A stretch of 52,556 bases of DNA from NCBI GenBank assembly GCA_964362915.1, contig CAYIGH010000004.1, forward strand, positions 1 to 52,556. Direction: 5' to 3'. Origin of the DNA: JAUSIK01 sp964362915. GTDB taxonomy: Archaea > Nanobdellota > Nanobdellia > Pacearchaeales > GW2011-AR1. A program made the translations under genes and the position numbers. The notes beneath the pieces were generated by a model. The model worked only from the letters and a program-made list of their open reading frames with translations, was not told the DNA's origin and did not search any database. Shown one piece after another: positions 42,630 through 50,579 of this stretch (position 1 is the first letter of the stretch; the number at the start of each line of letters is the position of its first letter).

Positions 42630-44143
42630 AAAAAGAATTAATATTTTTATTTGCTGTAATAATTTTAAGCTTGTTTGTTGTTGCACAAACAGATGAACCA
42701 ACTGTTTGTTGTGAACAGACTAAATCAGGATTATATTGTCAAGATGTTCCTCAGAGCGAATGCAAGCCAAATGTCAGGCAATTACCAACTTCGTGCGAAT
42801 CTACCTCTTATTGCAAGGCAGGAGTATGCTATGACTCAAATGAAGGAACTTGTTTAGATAAGACTCCTCAACTTGTATGCAATGCTAATAGCGGGATTTG
42901 GAGTGAACAGAGTCCACCGCAATGCGAGCTAGGGTGCTGTATGCTAGGAGACCAAGCTGCTTTTGTTACATTAGTCAGATGTAAAAAATTATCCAGCTTC
43001 TTGGGCTTGCAAACAAATTACAATAAGGCAATTAAAAGTGAAGTAGAGTGTGTTTTAACTGCTAGCTCTCAAGAAAAAGGGGCTTGTGTCTATGATTTTG
43101 AATTTGAAAGAATATGCAAATTTACAACTAGATTTGAATGCGCTCAAGGAATTGGCGAGAATAATGTTAAAGGCGAATTCTTTCCTGAAAAGTTATGCAG
43201 TGCTGAAGAATTGGGAACAAAATGCGGACCTACTAGGGAGACTACATGTGTTCCTGGAAAAGATGAAGTATACTTTATTGACAGTTGCGGAAACCCTGCC
43301 AATATCTATGATGCCGGCAAATTAAATGATAAAGATTACTGGAGCAATGTAAAAGATAAATTAGAATCATGCAAACCTAATTCTGATAATGCTAATTCTC
43401 CAAGCTGTGGAAATTGCAATTACTTATTAGGAAGCTATTGCAGAGATAGTGATAAGTCAGGAGCTAATCCTACATATGGAGAGAATATATGCGCTGACTT
43501 AAATTGTAAAAATACACAAAATGGCAAATCTTACAGGCATGGGGAAAGCTGGTGTGTTTTTGATGATGAAGGTTCTGTAGGAGAGGGAATTAATTCTGTC
43601 GGAAGCAGATTCTTTAAACATATTTGTATTAATGGAGAGGAAGTTTTAGAGCAATGTGCTGATTTTAGACAGGAAGAATGCATAGAGGATAAAATTGAAA
43701 CTTTATTAGGGGATTTTGCGCAGGCAGCATGCAGAGTAAATAGATGGCAGGATTGTGTTGCTCAGAATAATCAGGCTGATTGTGAGAACACTGACAGAAG
43801 AGATTGTTTATGGAATGAAGAGGTGAAATTGTATTTAGAAGGGGCTGCTAAGACTGGAGCTTGCTTTCCAAAGAATCCTCCTGGATTGAAATTCTGGGAA
43901 GGGGCTGACGCTCAAAGAATTTGTGCACAGGGAAATGCACAATGTGTAGTAACATTTGAAAAAGGTTTATTTGGCGGCGAGAAATGCGTGGATAATTGTG
44001 AATGTTTGGACGGCTCTTGGGAAAAAGAAAGGGCAGAGATATGCTTGAGTTTGGGAGATTGCGGGCCTAATGTTAATTGGGTGGGGGATATAGGATATAA
44101 GTCAGGGTATAATATTAGCTTTGGAAAGATTAAGAAGAAATAG
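42626..44143 (+). CDS. Cys-rich exported protein, N-terminal half homologue
   Basis: A 505-residue exported protein with a Sec-type signal (KKELIFLFAVIILSLFVVAQ) and no later membrane helix. It aligns with residues 80-560 of the giant protein: CYDSNEGTC/CYDPNIGTC, ELGCCMLGD/KACCVVGD, CGNCNYLLGSYC/CGNCNRILGSVC, HGESWCVF/NGESWCEY, SLGDCGPNVNW/SLGDCGASVNY. Cysteines are conserved in the same order. It stops shortly after SLGDCG, where the giant protein goes on into its membrane block. A GGAGG precedes its start. Disulfide-rich adhesin or apparatus component; function unknown. Confidence 0.75.
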   Translation: MKKELIFLFAVIILSLFVVAQTDEPTVCCEQTKSGLYCQDVPQSECKPNVRQLPTSCESTSYCKAGVCYDSNEGTCLDKTPQLVCNANSGIWSEQSPPQCELGCCMLGDQAAFVTLVRCKKLSSFLGLQTNYNKAIKSEVECVLTASSQEKGACVYDFEFERICKFTTRFECAQGIGENNVKGEFFPEKLCSAEELGTKCGPTRETTCVPGKDEVYFIDSCGNPANIYDAGKLNDKDYWSNVKDKLESCKPNSDNANSPSCGNCNYLLGSYCRDSDKSGANPTYGENICADLNCKNTQNGKSYRHGESWCVFDDEGSVGEGINSVGSRFFKHICINGEEVLEQCADFRQEECIEDKIETLLGDFAQAACRVNRWQDCVAQNNQADCENTDRRDCLWNEEVKLYLEGAAKTGACFPKNPPGLKFWEGADAQRICAQGNAQCVVTFEKGLFGGEKCVDNCECLDGSWEKERAEICLSLGDCGPNVNWVGDIGYKSGYNISFGKIKKK

Positions 44144-44149
44144 ATTTGG

Positions 44150-44455
44150 TTATTTTGAATGAGATTCTAGTAAATTTATAATTATTTTTGCATTTAAACT
44201 ATTTTGTTTTACTACCAAAAGAAACATAGAATAGATATTATGTGAGATATTTATCTCTTTTATTTGTTTATTAGACATTAATTTTCTTTTTATATATTCA
44301 TCTGCACATGATCTGGATATAAACTCGATTTCTTTAAAATCTAGTATAATCTCTTTTTCAGAGAGCTGACTAAGAAAACTAAAAAAGTCAGCGACTGCAT
44401 TTCTTGTTATTATCATTTTTCCGAAATAGTCAGATAATTTAATTTTTTGAATCAT
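44150..44455 (-). CDS. STAS-like (DUF4325-type) protein
   Basis: A 101-residue protein with DFKEIEFISRSCADEYIKRK, the core of the STAS-like DUF4325 family, and an N-terminal half resembling its preceding helix and strand. Such proteins are thought to act in regulation with a histidine-kinase-like or antitoxin partner. It starts one base after the stop of a frameshifted small gene (44457-44653), which was probably its operon partner. It converges on the Cys-rich gene. Confidence 0.65.
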   Translation of the reverse strand: MIQKIKLSDYFGKMIITRNAVADFFSFLSQLSEKEIILDFKEIEFISRSCADEYIKRKLMSNKQIKEINISHNIYSMFLLVVKQNSLNAKIIINLLESHSK

Positions 44456-44456
44456 T

Positions 44457-44653
44457 TTATTCTAGGTATTTGTATATATTTAAGCTTTTTCTAGGGTCTT
44501 TAAAAGGAATATAGATTAATGTTCCATTTAATTTCTTGTCTAGTATTCTAATCATATTTTTGTGAATAAATCCCTTTCTGGAAGATCAAAAGATATGTCT
44601 TTTTCTAATTGAGATAAAATTTTTATTATATTGTTGAATTTATTTTCCTTCAT
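44457..44653 (-). pseudogene. Frameshifted small gene upstream of the STAS-like gene
   Basis: Minus-strand translation from the ATG at 44653 gives MKENKFNNIIKILSQLEKDI, then a frame change near 44574. The second frame reads KGFIHKNMIRILDKKLNG, then TLIYIPFKDPRKSLNIYKYLE and a stop at 44457, one base before the STAS ATG. One extra A in the AAA run (GAAAGGG) would restore a 65-residue protein. It could be a genuine pseudogene or an assembly error. A TTTAAAC TATA-like stretch lies about 26 bases upstream. Family not recognised. Confidence 0.5.
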
Positions 44654-44753
44654 TAAAAGTATAATTATGAAAACGTTTTAAACTTTTTAGACATATTTTT
44701 GTTATTCTATAGTAATAGCAAAGTTTAAATAATATCAAAATATTATAAAAAGT

Positions 44754-45614
44754 ATGGGATTAGTTAATAGATTGGAGGATTGTGGGAGGAGGTTAGCTTT
44801 AGCAGGGGCTTTGGGTAGTTCTTTGTATATGAGTGGGTGTGTAGAACCACCTAAAAATGGAGAATTTTATACTTCAGAAGAGGTTAAGCAACATGAGGAA
44901 AATGCGGCTTTTCTTAGGGTCGGTGGATTGCTGTTGGGATTAGGTGGAGTTAATGCAACAGATGCGCTTCAGGCAGGAAGTTATGCTGTTGCTTCTCAAG
45001 CGGCGAATATGGCTGCAGTAGGTCAAGAACAATTAGCTGTAGGAAAAGCAACACAAAATAGAACTACTTTAAATATTCAGATCCCAGCACAAAATCCTGT
45101 CATAGGAGAAAATACTTTACAAAACGAAAAGGAAAATAAATATAATGAGGGTAATCGCTTAAATATTAAGAAGAGTAGAGAAAAGATTCCCGTCAACTCT
45201 CCACTACATAGACCATCAACACCTATGGGGTATTATGTTACTGTTGCCTCTTATAACTATCGCAAGGATTTCGACAGGAATGATTCAATAAGGTATCCTA
45301 ATGAATATTTTGGAATTAAAGAAGATTTTGGAATGAACGAAAGAATAGGCATAGTATTGCACAACAACAGGGATAAATTTTCAGAGGTAACCTATCAATT
45401 GTTAAATAGCAGAGGCGAAATTATAGATGAAAAAACGATTTATGACAGCTGGTTCATAGAAGTTAGTTATAATATAAGTGAGGAAGAAGCTGCTAGTTTG
45501 CCTCAAGACAAAAGATCAAAAATTAACAGATTAGAACCTGGTGAATATCGTGCAGTATGGTATTCTAATGGTAAACTTGTTACTATGTGGGACTTTGGAG
45601 TTATAAAGGATTAA
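44754..45614 (+). CDS. Putative lipoprotein with C-terminal beta domain
   Basis: A 286-residue protein with a short hydrophobic N-terminus ending in a lipobox-like LYMSGC, a low-complexity Ala/Gln/Asn-rich middle, a basic linker and a C-terminal beta-sandwich-like domain (VLHNNRDKFSEVTYQLLN, LEPGEYRAVWYSNGKLV). Archaeal lipobox use is variable, so anchoring is a guess. A TTTAAATAAT box is 25 bases upstream. It sits between the two halves of the split Cys-rich gene and may be an accessory or an insertion. Confidence 0.6.
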   Translation: MGLVNRLEDCGRRLALAGALGSSLYMSGCVEPPKNGEFYTSEEVKQHEENAAFLRVGGLLLGLGGVNATDALQAGSYAVASQAANMAAVGQEQLAVGKATQNRTTLNIQIPAQNPVIGENTLQNEKENKYNEGNRLNIKKSREKIPVNSPLHRPSTPMGYYVTVASYNYRKDFDRNDSIRYPNEYFGIKEDFGMNERIGIVLHNNRDKFSEVTYQLLNSRGEIIDEKTIYDSWFIEVSYNISEEEAASLPQDKRSKINRLEPGEYRAVWYSNGKLVTMWDFGVIKD

Positions 45615-45636
45615 TTTTATTTTGTCTTCACGAATC

Positions 45637-45645
45637 TTTATAAAT
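45637..45645 (+). promoter_or_regulatory. TATA box for the C-half Cys-rich gene
   Basis: TTTATAAAT is centred 25 bases before the ATG at 45666, so this gene is transcribed separately from the 42626 gene. Confidence 0.6.
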
Positions 45646-45665
45646 AATAGTTCTTATAATAGTTT

Positions 45666-48005
45666 ATGAGAAAAAGAGGGAATATATTAGTTTGTATTTT
45701 AGAAATCTTTTTATTAATATCTATGAGTTTTGCTATTTCTTTTGTTTTAAGTGATAATCTTATTAGTGCGCAGGGAGAGTTTGTTGGACCTCCACTCCCA
45801 CCTACAGAAGTCGAATTGAAAGGAGCTAGTAGCGGATCTTTAACGCCTGTTCCAGCGCAATCAACAGCCTTGAGATTTAGCGGCATTTCCGGGACAGGGA
45901 CGTCAGGAATTGATGTTACGATTCCTGTTACAAATGTAGAACAAGGATTACAAGCATTCCAAACACCTGGCGGAGCTATTAGTGGAGAGATAACTAGTCC
46001 TTCTATAGTTAATGGAAAATTAACTGCTCTTGTTGACGGAAAGCCCGTAACACTTACTCAACAAGGAACATCAGAACTTCAAGCAGCATTAAATCTTAAA
46101 GGAATTACACTACAACCTGCTCCCTCATATTCGTATAAAGTTCCTTTACTTGGCACACAAATCAATAACTTCTTTTTAGGCAATTTAGTTGAGGGACTAA
46201 TATGGAGCTTGTTTGTTGTTGGTGCAATTCAACTTATTGGAAGTGTTGCAGGCCTTGATAGAGATTTAACAAATACATTAAGCATTGCTGCTGCTTCCGG
46301 AATTATAGGCGGAAAGGCACTATATGGTTTATTTGGAACTGGACAAAGTGGATTTTTGGGAGGACAGGGAGCAATAGGGGGTTGGCTTAGTCCTTTAGGA
46401 GCAACTGGCTTGGGCGCGCTCATAGCATTTGGTATATTTGTTGCATTATATTCAAAAGAAAAAAAGAAATTTATAAGTTTTCAATGTCTACCATTTGAGC
46501 CTCCTATTGGGGGTGCGAAATGTGAAGAATGCAATAAAGATTCTTTTAGACCTTGTTCAGAATATAGATGTAAAAGTTTAGGACAGGCCTGTCGGTTATT
46601 AAATCCTGGAACAAATGAGGAAAGATGTGCTTGGGTAAATCCACGGGATGTTAAATCCCCAACAATAGAGCCATGGGCAGATGCATTAAAACCAAGCGGA
46701 TTGGCTTATGTGCCTGATAATACAATAAGGCCTCCAAATAGAGGTGTAAAAATTGTCAAGGGAAGAGATGGGTGCATACAGGCATTTACGCCTTTGGAAT
46801 TTGGAATTATATTAAACGAGCCAGCGCAGTGCAAGATTGATTATAACCCTGATAAGACTTTTGATCAAATGGGATTCTATTTTGGAGGGAGTAACTACTA
46901 TAGATATAATCATACCCAAAGAATGAAACTGCCTGGACCAGATACTGGAGGGATAATTGCAGGAGGATTGGCGCCTGAACTTAAGAATGATGGGTTCTTT
47001 AGTTTATTTGTACAGTGCAGAGATGCTAATGGTAATGTAAATGAAGATAAGTTTGTATTCAATTTCTGTGTTGATCCGAGCCCTGATACAACTCCTCCTG
47101 TTATTGAAGGCACGAGTATAAAATCAGGGGGATTTGTTAGATATAATGCACAAAATGTGCCTATAGAATTATATGTTAATGAGCCTGCTGAATGCAAATG
47201 GAGTAGAGGCAGCAAGGCATATAATGATATGGAGAACTCTATGAATTGTGCAATTGAAACATTTCAGATTAATGCTGATTTGAATTATGTTTGTAAAGCT
47301 AATTTAACTGGTATAAAGAACCAACAAGATAATAAATTCTACTTCAGATGCAAGGATCAGCCTGGAAAGCCTGAAAGTGAGAGAAATGTCAATACACAAA
47401 GTTATGAATTAATATTGAAAGGCTCACAACCATTAAGTATTCTAAGTGTTGGGCCTAATGGAACTATTTTTGGAAGCACAGATACTGTAACGATTGATCT
47501 AACTGTCAGGACAGATGATGGCTCTGAAGAAGGAAAGGCAATTTGCTACTTCTCTGATACTGGACTACAAGACAGTTATATTACTATGTTTGAAACAAAT
47601 AGTTTCGATCACAAACAAAGCTTAGATTTGGTTGCGGGGAATTATAAGTACTTCTTTAGATGCATTGATTCTGGAGGCAATAATGCTGAAGCAACAACAG
47701 AATTCTCTGTGGTTATTGATAAGAGCGCACCGATGGTGACAAGGGCTTATAAAGAAGATGGACTAAAGATAGTTACTGAAGAAGATGCAGAATGTGTTTA
47801 TGATTTGAAGAGCTGTAATTATGTCTTTGAAGAAGGTCTTCCTATGATTTATAGCAATCCTTCTATAAAAATGAATCATTTTGCTGAATGGAAAGCAAAT
47901 TCTGTTTATTATATTAAATGCAGAGACCTGTATGGAAATCAACCAGGGCCAAATGAATGCAATATTGTTGTAAATTCTGTTGAATTGGTTAAAGAAGAGA
48001 TATAG
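45666..48005 (+). CDS. Cys-rich membrane/surface protein, C-terminal half homologue
   Basis: A 779-residue protein. An N-terminal anchor (LEIFLLISMSFAISFVL), a Thr/Ser/Pro-rich stalk and a hydrophobic block (about residues 170-262) are followed by the seven-cysteine motif (Cys274 to Cys321, with GGAKCEECNKDSFRPC) and the same beta-rich repeats as the giant protein: NEPAQCKIDYNPD, NEPAECKWSRG, YFRCKDQPGKPES, CIDSGGNNAEATTEF. It therefore matches residues 625-1267 of the 38018 protein. It has its own promoter and its own anchor. Likely partner of the 42626 protein. Confidence 0.78.
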   Translation: MRKRGNILVCILEIFLLISMSFAISFVLSDNLISAQGEFVGPPLPPTEVELKGASSGSLTPVPAQSTALRFSGISGTGTSGIDVTIPVTNVEQGLQAFQTPGGAISGEITSPSIVNGKLTALVDGKPVTLTQQGTSELQAALNLKGITLQPAPSYSYKVPLLGTQINNFFLGNLVEGLIWSLFVVGAIQLIGSVAGLDRDLTNTLSIAAASGIIGGKALYGLFGTGQSGFLGGQGAIGGWLSPLGATGLGALIAFGIFVALYSKEKKKFISFQCLPFEPPIGGAKCEECNKDSFRPCSEYRCKSLGQACRLLNPGTNEERCAWVNPRDVKSPTIEPWADALKPSGLAYVPDNTIRPPNRGVKIVKGRDGCIQAFTPLEFGIILNEPAQCKIDYNPDKTFDQMGFYFGGSNYYRYNHTQRMKLPGPDTGGIIAGGLAPELKNDGFFSLFVQCRDANGNVNEDKFVFNFCVDPSPDTTPPVIEGTSIKSGGFVRYNAQNVPIELYVNEPAECKWSRGSKAYNDMENSMNCAIETFQINADLNYVCKANLTGIKNQQDNKFYFRCKDQPGKPESERNVNTQSYELILKGSQPLSILSVGPNGTIFGSTDTVTIDLTVRTDDGSEEGKAICYFSDTGLQDSYITMFETNSFDHKQSLDLVAGNYKYFFRCIDSGGNNAEATTEFSVVIDKSAPMVTRAYKEDGLKIVTEEDAECVYDLKSCNYVFEEGLPMIYSNPSIKMNHFAEWKANSVYYIKCRDLYGNQPGPNECNIVVNSVELVKEEI

Positions 48006-48048
48006 GCTCTGCCTTGATTAATTTAGAAATAGAAAGTTTTATAAGTTA

Positions 48049-48067
48049 ATACGTATTAAATACGTAT
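48049..48067. promoter_or_regulatory. Tandem palindromic operator ATACGTAT x2
   Basis: Two perfect ATACGTAT palindromes at 48049-48056 and 48060-48067 are 11 bases apart (one helical turn). They lie between a TTTTATAAG box and the ATG at 48068. The following gene starts with an AbrB-like DNA-binding domain, so autorepression is likely. Confidence 0.6.
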
Positions 48068-48853
48068 ATGGAGGTTAAATTTATACATAAGATCAGCAAG
48101 GGAAGCAGGTTTAATCAGATTTATATTCCTAAAGAGAAAGAGAAAGAATTTGAAATAGGGGATTTGGTAGAAATTAGATTATTGCAGAAGAAAAACAGAT
48201 TATATTATTCTAAAAATTTAAAGAGGCTTAGTGAATTTAAGGAGAGATTAATCAGCGAGGTATTTAGATTCTTATCAGGTTATAGGGAAATAGAGCAGGT
48301 TTTTGTGTTTGGCTCGTTTTTAACTATGAGGGAGGACTATAATGATATAGATATTTTAATTATTTCTGATAAAGATAAAATTGATGATACGATTTATGAA
48401 GATCTTGCTGATAAGTTTAATCTTAAATTTCATTTAATTAGATTAACTGCTGATGAATTAGAAAAACAGATTCGAATATGCCCTTTAATCAGGGGCATGA
48501 TTTACTCTTCTGTATCAAACAAAGAGATTAAAGGCCTGCCTAATAGAGATATAAATAATAATCATATAAGGTTTCTTTTGATGCTTCCTGAAGATGTAAT
48601 AAATGTTGATATTAATAGTAAAATGTTTTATGATTCTTTAAGAAGAACCTTAGTAATCAAGAGCTTTCTGAAAAATATAGATATTAGCATGAAAGATGTT
48701 AGTGATAAAATTATTTCATTAATAGGAGAGCATTTATATAATAAGATTAGAAAAAACGAGATTATAAAAAGACAGGAAAATAATATGATTAAGGGAGTTA
48801 TAAGAGATAGATTAAAAATTATTAATAATTTATTGAAAAATGGGCAAAAATGA
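48068..48853 (+). CDS. AbrB-like domain fused to MNT-type nucleotidyltransferase
   Basis: A 261-residue protein. Residues 1-40 form a swapped-hairpin AbrB-like domain (KISKGSRFNQIYIPKE, FEIGDLVEIRLL). Residues 78-110 carry a minimal nucleotidyltransferase core, QVFVFGSFLTMREDYNDIDI, with the GS and two Asp residues of the active site. The rest is helical with two further helices (SLRRTLVIKSFLKN). A regulatory or RNA-modifying role is possible. Operator and spacing suggest it controls itself. Its 3' end overlaps the next gene by 14 bases. Confidence 0.7.
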   Translation: MEVKFIHKISKGSRFNQIYIPKEKEKEFEIGDLVEIRLLQKKNRLYYSKNLKRLSEFKERLISEVFRFLSGYREIEQVFVFGSFLTMREDYNDIDILIISDKDKIDDTIYEDLADKFNLKFHLIRLTADELEKQIRICPLIRGMIYSSVSNKEIKGLPNRDINNNHIRFLLMLPEDVINVDINSKMFYDSLRRTLVIKSFLKNIDISMKDVSDKIISLIGEHLYNKIRKNEIIKRQENNMIKGVIRDRLKIINNLLKNGQK

Positions 48854-49154
48854 CACTATAAAGCAATTAACTAAATTACTAACTTATGCTATTGTTCATA
48901 AAATAGGAAGTACTGTAAATAAAGAAGAGATATATGCGGATAAATATTTAAAAGAATATGAAAACTTCTTGAAAAGATCCGAGGAGGTTTCTAATAATGA
49001 AAATTGGAATGCTTATGATAGGTCGCTTATTAAAAAGAGTCTCAAAAACAGAGTGCATGACGAATTACTAAAGAGGGATTTTTTAGACGATAGAAAATTT
49101 GATATAATGGAAGAAGAAATTGATAAAGCTTTGGATATTCTGGATTTGAGATGA
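48840..49154 (+). CDS. Small helical protein between NTase and ksgA
   Basis: A 104-residue, highly charged, helical protein without a recognised domain. It contains KNRVHDELLKRD but not the RxxxxH of HEPN toxins. It overlaps the NTase-fusion gene by 14 bases and the ksgA gene by 4, so the three are one transcription unit. In canonical archaea ksgA follows rpoF and a DUF655 gene; this protein is neither. Confidence 0.5.
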   Translation: MGKNDTIKQLTKLLTYAIVHKIGSTVNKEEIYADKYLKEYENFLKRSEEVSNNENWNAYDRSLIKKSLKNRVHDELLKRDFLDDRKFDIMEEEIDKALDILDLR

Positions 49155-49915
49155 TGAAAGAAGAATTAGATTTAAACAAAGGCCAGCATATTTTGATAGA
49201 TAAAAATGTTTTAGATAAAGAAATTGAAGAATCTGATTTGAATAAAGATGATATGGTTATTGAGATAGGGGCTGGAACAGGGCTTTTAACAAAGAAGTTA
49301 TGCAAGAAAGCTAAAGAGGTTTTAACTTTTGAAATTGATAAGATATTTATAGAAGATTTAAATAATTTGAGCGAGAAGTATAAAAATATTAAAATTATTT
49401 TTGGAGATGCCTTAAAATATGATTGGAGAGGATATAATAAAATTGTTTCCAATATTCCTTATTATTTATCTGAAGAAGTTGTTAAAAAAGCGATAATCGC
49501 TGACATTAAAGAGATTGTATTAATTATTGGTGAGAGATTCAAAGAGCTTCTATTTTCAAATGAGAAAATAGGTTTGATTGCAAGGAAATTTTATTCTATA
49601 GAAGAAATAATTAAGGTTCCTAAAGAAAGTTTTGAGCCAATGCCTAGAGTTAATTCTTTTTTGATTAGACTAAAGAAGAAAGATAATATTGCAAAAACAG
49701 ATATTATTATGCTGAATATTTCTTTTGGGAAGGGAAAAGTTAAAAATTCTATAATCAGGGCTTTGTTCAGAATTGGCAAAACAAAAAGAGAAGCTAGAGG
49801 ATTAATTGAAAAAATTAATATTGATAAAAAGATTCTTGAAAAACCTGTTAAAATGATTACTGGAAAGTTGTTGTTGAGAATGGAGAAGGGATTGAAAGGT
49901 TTAGGAATTTTCTGA
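49151..49915 (+). CDS. ksgA: 16S rRNA dimethyladenosine transferase KsgA/Dim1
   Basis: A 254-residue SAM-dependent methyltransferase that dimethylates two adjacent adenines near the 3' end of 16S rRNA. MVIEIGAGTGLLTKKL is motif I, LTFEIDKIF the acidic strand and SNIPYYLSEE the catalytic NIPY motif. FEPMPRVNSFLIRL is the substrate-side strand of the family, and the length is normal. Tandem ATGs at 49151 and 49154 are both possible. The 3' end overlaps the hjc gene by 15 bases. Confidence 0.9.
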   Translation: MMKEELDLNKGQHILIDKNVLDKEIEESDLNKDDMVIEIGAGTGLLTKKLCKKAKEVLTFEIDKIFIEDLNNLSEKYKNIKIIFGDALKYDWRGYNKIVSNIPYYLSEEVVKKAIIADIKEIVLIIGERFKELLFSNEKIGLIARKFYSIEEIIKVPKESFEPMPRVNSFLIRLKKKDNIAKTDIIMLNISFGKGKVKNSIIRALFRIGKTKREARGLIEKINIDKKILEKPVKMITGKLLLRMEKGLKGLGIF

Positions 49916-50398
49916 TAATTTTCCTAGATCTTCTTTATCCAACTCATTCAGGATTTCTTCGCTGATTTTATAATCTTCTTTCACTGACGACTTTTTCAGC
50001 ATTTCATTCTCGAAGAAATGGGAGAATCTTTTGCCTTTTTCTCTAGCTGTTTCTAAACTTACAGACCAATATTTTCCTGTATCTTTAAGGTGTTTTTTTG
50101 GATCTATAAAAAACCAGCCTTCTCTATTAAATCTTAGGGCGATAACTGGTGTAAGACCTATAATACTTGAGAACAATATAAAATCTTCTATTTGCTGTTT
50201 TGTAATATAAATTGTTGTTTTTTTGCTTGATTTTACTTCAATAACGTGGGCTTTTTTTCCTCGCTTGGCTGCTATCAAATCGCAGGGAGAATCTTCGCCT
50301 ATACCTGAACCTGCAACGCGTATGGCGCGCCAGCTGTTTTCTGTAAACAACTTAATTAATTCCCTTTCAACACGGGAGCCCTTTTCTTTATTTGACAT
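49901..50398 (-). CDS. hjc: Holliday junction resolvase Hjc
   Basis: A 165-residue archaeal resolvase. The nuclease core is visible as KEKGSRVERELIKLF (catalytic Glu), RVAGSG, CDLIAAKRG (Asp) and HVIEVKSSKKTTIYI (Glu-x-Lys). The C-terminal 50 residues are acidic and helical, longer than the usual core. It starts 3 bases after the histone-fold gene stop and is third in the lysS operon. It cuts four-way DNA junctions during recombination and repair. Confidence 0.9.
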   Translation of the reverse strand: MSNKEKGSRVERELIKLFTENSWRAIRVAGSGIGEDSPCDLIAAKRGKKAHVIEVKSSKKTTIYITKQQIEDFILFSSIIGLTPVIALRFNREGWFFIDPKKHLKDTGKYWSVSLETAREKGKRFSHFFENEMLKKSSVKEDYKISEEILNELDKEDLGKLSENS

Positions 50399-50401
50399 TT
50401 T

Positions 50402-50578
50402 TTATAAATCTCTCGCCTGAACTGTCCTTCTGCCATTCAGTTTTGCTCTCTTCGCAGCTTCTTCCAAAAGATGAAGAACCCTCTTATTTAGAGCTTCTGC
50501 CACCTCTGCAGCAACGCTCATATCTGGAACTGCTGCTTTTATCTTGCTTTTTATTATTAAATCTATATCTGCAGCCAT
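50402..50578 (-). CDS. DUF1931-like short histone-fold protein
   Basis: A 58-residue basic protein from the ATG at 50578. LIIKSKIKAAVPDMSVAA, then AEALNKRVLHLLEEAAKRAK, then NGRRTVQARDL is a single histone fold, with the RT/ARDL ending of DUF1931 and HAP3/NF-YB-like proteins. It ends right after the third helix motif, shorter than typical archaeal histones of about 66 residues. It probably dimerises on DNA and may compact or regulate it. It is packed between lysS (1-base gap) and hjc. Confidence 0.8.
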   Translation of the reverse strand: MAADIDLIIKSKIKAAVPDMSVAAEVAEALNKRVLHLLEEAAKRAKLNGRRTVQARDL

Positions 50579-50579
50579 C

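Noticed and set aside
48068..49154. MNT-HEPN toxin-antitoxin pair formed by the NTase fusion and the next small protein
   Set aside because: The small protein lacks the HEPN RxxxxH motif and is coupled to ksgA, so a toxin role is not supported.
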